64,000 nucleotides of DNA from Phenylobacterium sp. (GTDB lineage: Bacteria; Pseudomonadota; Alphaproteobacteria; Caulobacterales; Caulobacteraceae): contig NZ_SCTC01000021.1 in the NCBI RefSeq assembly GCF_004299445.1, positions 1 through 64,000 on the forward strand, in the 5' to 3' direction. Shown piece after piece: positions 63,798-64,000 of this stretch. Numbering within the stretch: the first letter of the stretch is position 1; the number at the start of each line of letters is the position of its first letter. Under the pieces are notes generated by a model. The model did not search any database. It saw nothing but the letters and a program-made list of their open reading frames with translations, and was not told where the DNA came from. A program made the position numbers and the translations under genes.

Positions 63798-64000
63798 CGC
63801 CGCCGCATGCCACAGTTCGGCCCGCGCGGCGATCACGGCTTTACCGTAGCGGCGTGGTCGCGCTATCCAACCGCCATGCGCGCCTTCGCCATGCAGCTCG
63901 TAAATCTTCTTCCGACCGCCTCCGGTGGGCCGGTGAGGGATGTTGCGCGCTAGCAGACGAAGCCAGAGCACAGACCGAACACCAGCCCCGCCGGGATCCG
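63798..64000. other. Right-edge region with no certain gene
   Basis: About 200 bp upstream of arfB. On the minus strand a frame from the edge ends at a stop at 63950-63952 after reading IPAGLVFGLCSGFVC, which could be the last residues of a small membrane protein running in from the right. Too little is visible to call a gene. Confidence 0.3.

Noticed and set aside
63950-64000. C-terminal end of a possible minus-strand membrane protein (IPAGLVFGLCSGFVC)
   Set aside because: Only 16 codons are visible before the edge; too little to call.

Overview
The window is a high-GC, gene-dense stretch of an alphaproteobacterial chromosome, most likely from the Caulobacterales (a Phenylobacterium- or Caulobacter-like genus). 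The evidence is the very GC-rich codon use, the housekeeping markers (aroK, xerD, accA, secA, argJ, clpB), two large TonB-dependent receptors, a PEPxxWA-type C-terminal sorting signal, TTG/GTG starts and several palindromic intergenic repeats. The genus is an inference; no rRNA or tRNA gene is visible to confirm it.

Layout. 1-5 kb: core genes. Shikimate kinase runs off the left edge and is divergent from a secreted helical protein coupled to xerD; then a glycine-zipper envelope protein and accA, ending in a very strong hairpin. 5-24 kb: an accessory, largely catabolic and envelope region. It holds a TonB-dependent receptor, a threonine-aldolase-like lyase, an epoxide hydrolase, a TetR regulator divergent from a carotenoid oxygenase, a DUF2855 protein, a small RTX-like protein, a serine hydrolase, an alkyl-sulfatase-like metallo-beta-lactamase, a PEP-CTERM protein, an aminotransferase, a flavin monooxygenase, a secreted LamG/DUF1080-like protein and a GMC oxidoreductase. 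24-33 kb: secA, a methyltransferase, a secreted protein, a thiolase, a parvulin-type lipoprotein and argJ. 33-43 kb: a two-domain glycosyltransferase, an RhlE-type helicase, a second serine hydrolase, a second TonB-dependent receptor and gamma-glutamyltransferase. 43-49 kb: small conserved genes (mutT, yjbQ, a BNR-repeat protein, a BioC-like methyltransferase, comF, grxC, a nitrilase, DUF1178). 49-55 kb: three tandem prolyl-oligopeptidase (S9) genes. 55-58 kb: clpB and a repeat-bracketed orphan gene. 58-62 kb: a complete sulfate ABC transporter operon. 62-64 kb: a lipoprotein, a tiny DUF1508 gene and arfB.

The most interesting points follow. The third S9 paralogue has lost its catalytic Ser and His (Gly and Asp instead) beside two intact, partly homogenised copies. 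A large nested inverted repeat abuts an orphan gene at 58.3 kb. A dispersed CCTCCCC palindrome family keeps its hairpins while changing sequence, and one copy supplies a ribosome-binding site. A perfect FNR/FixK-type box lies at 19.08 kb between divergent genes. A tiny RTX-like protein has a 46-bp perfect duplication. An envelope glycine-zipper protein has an internal 69-residue-period duplication.

No CRISPR array, insertion sequence, rRNA, tRNA or prophage was recognised. All family assignments come from reading motifs in the translated sequence; no database search was run.
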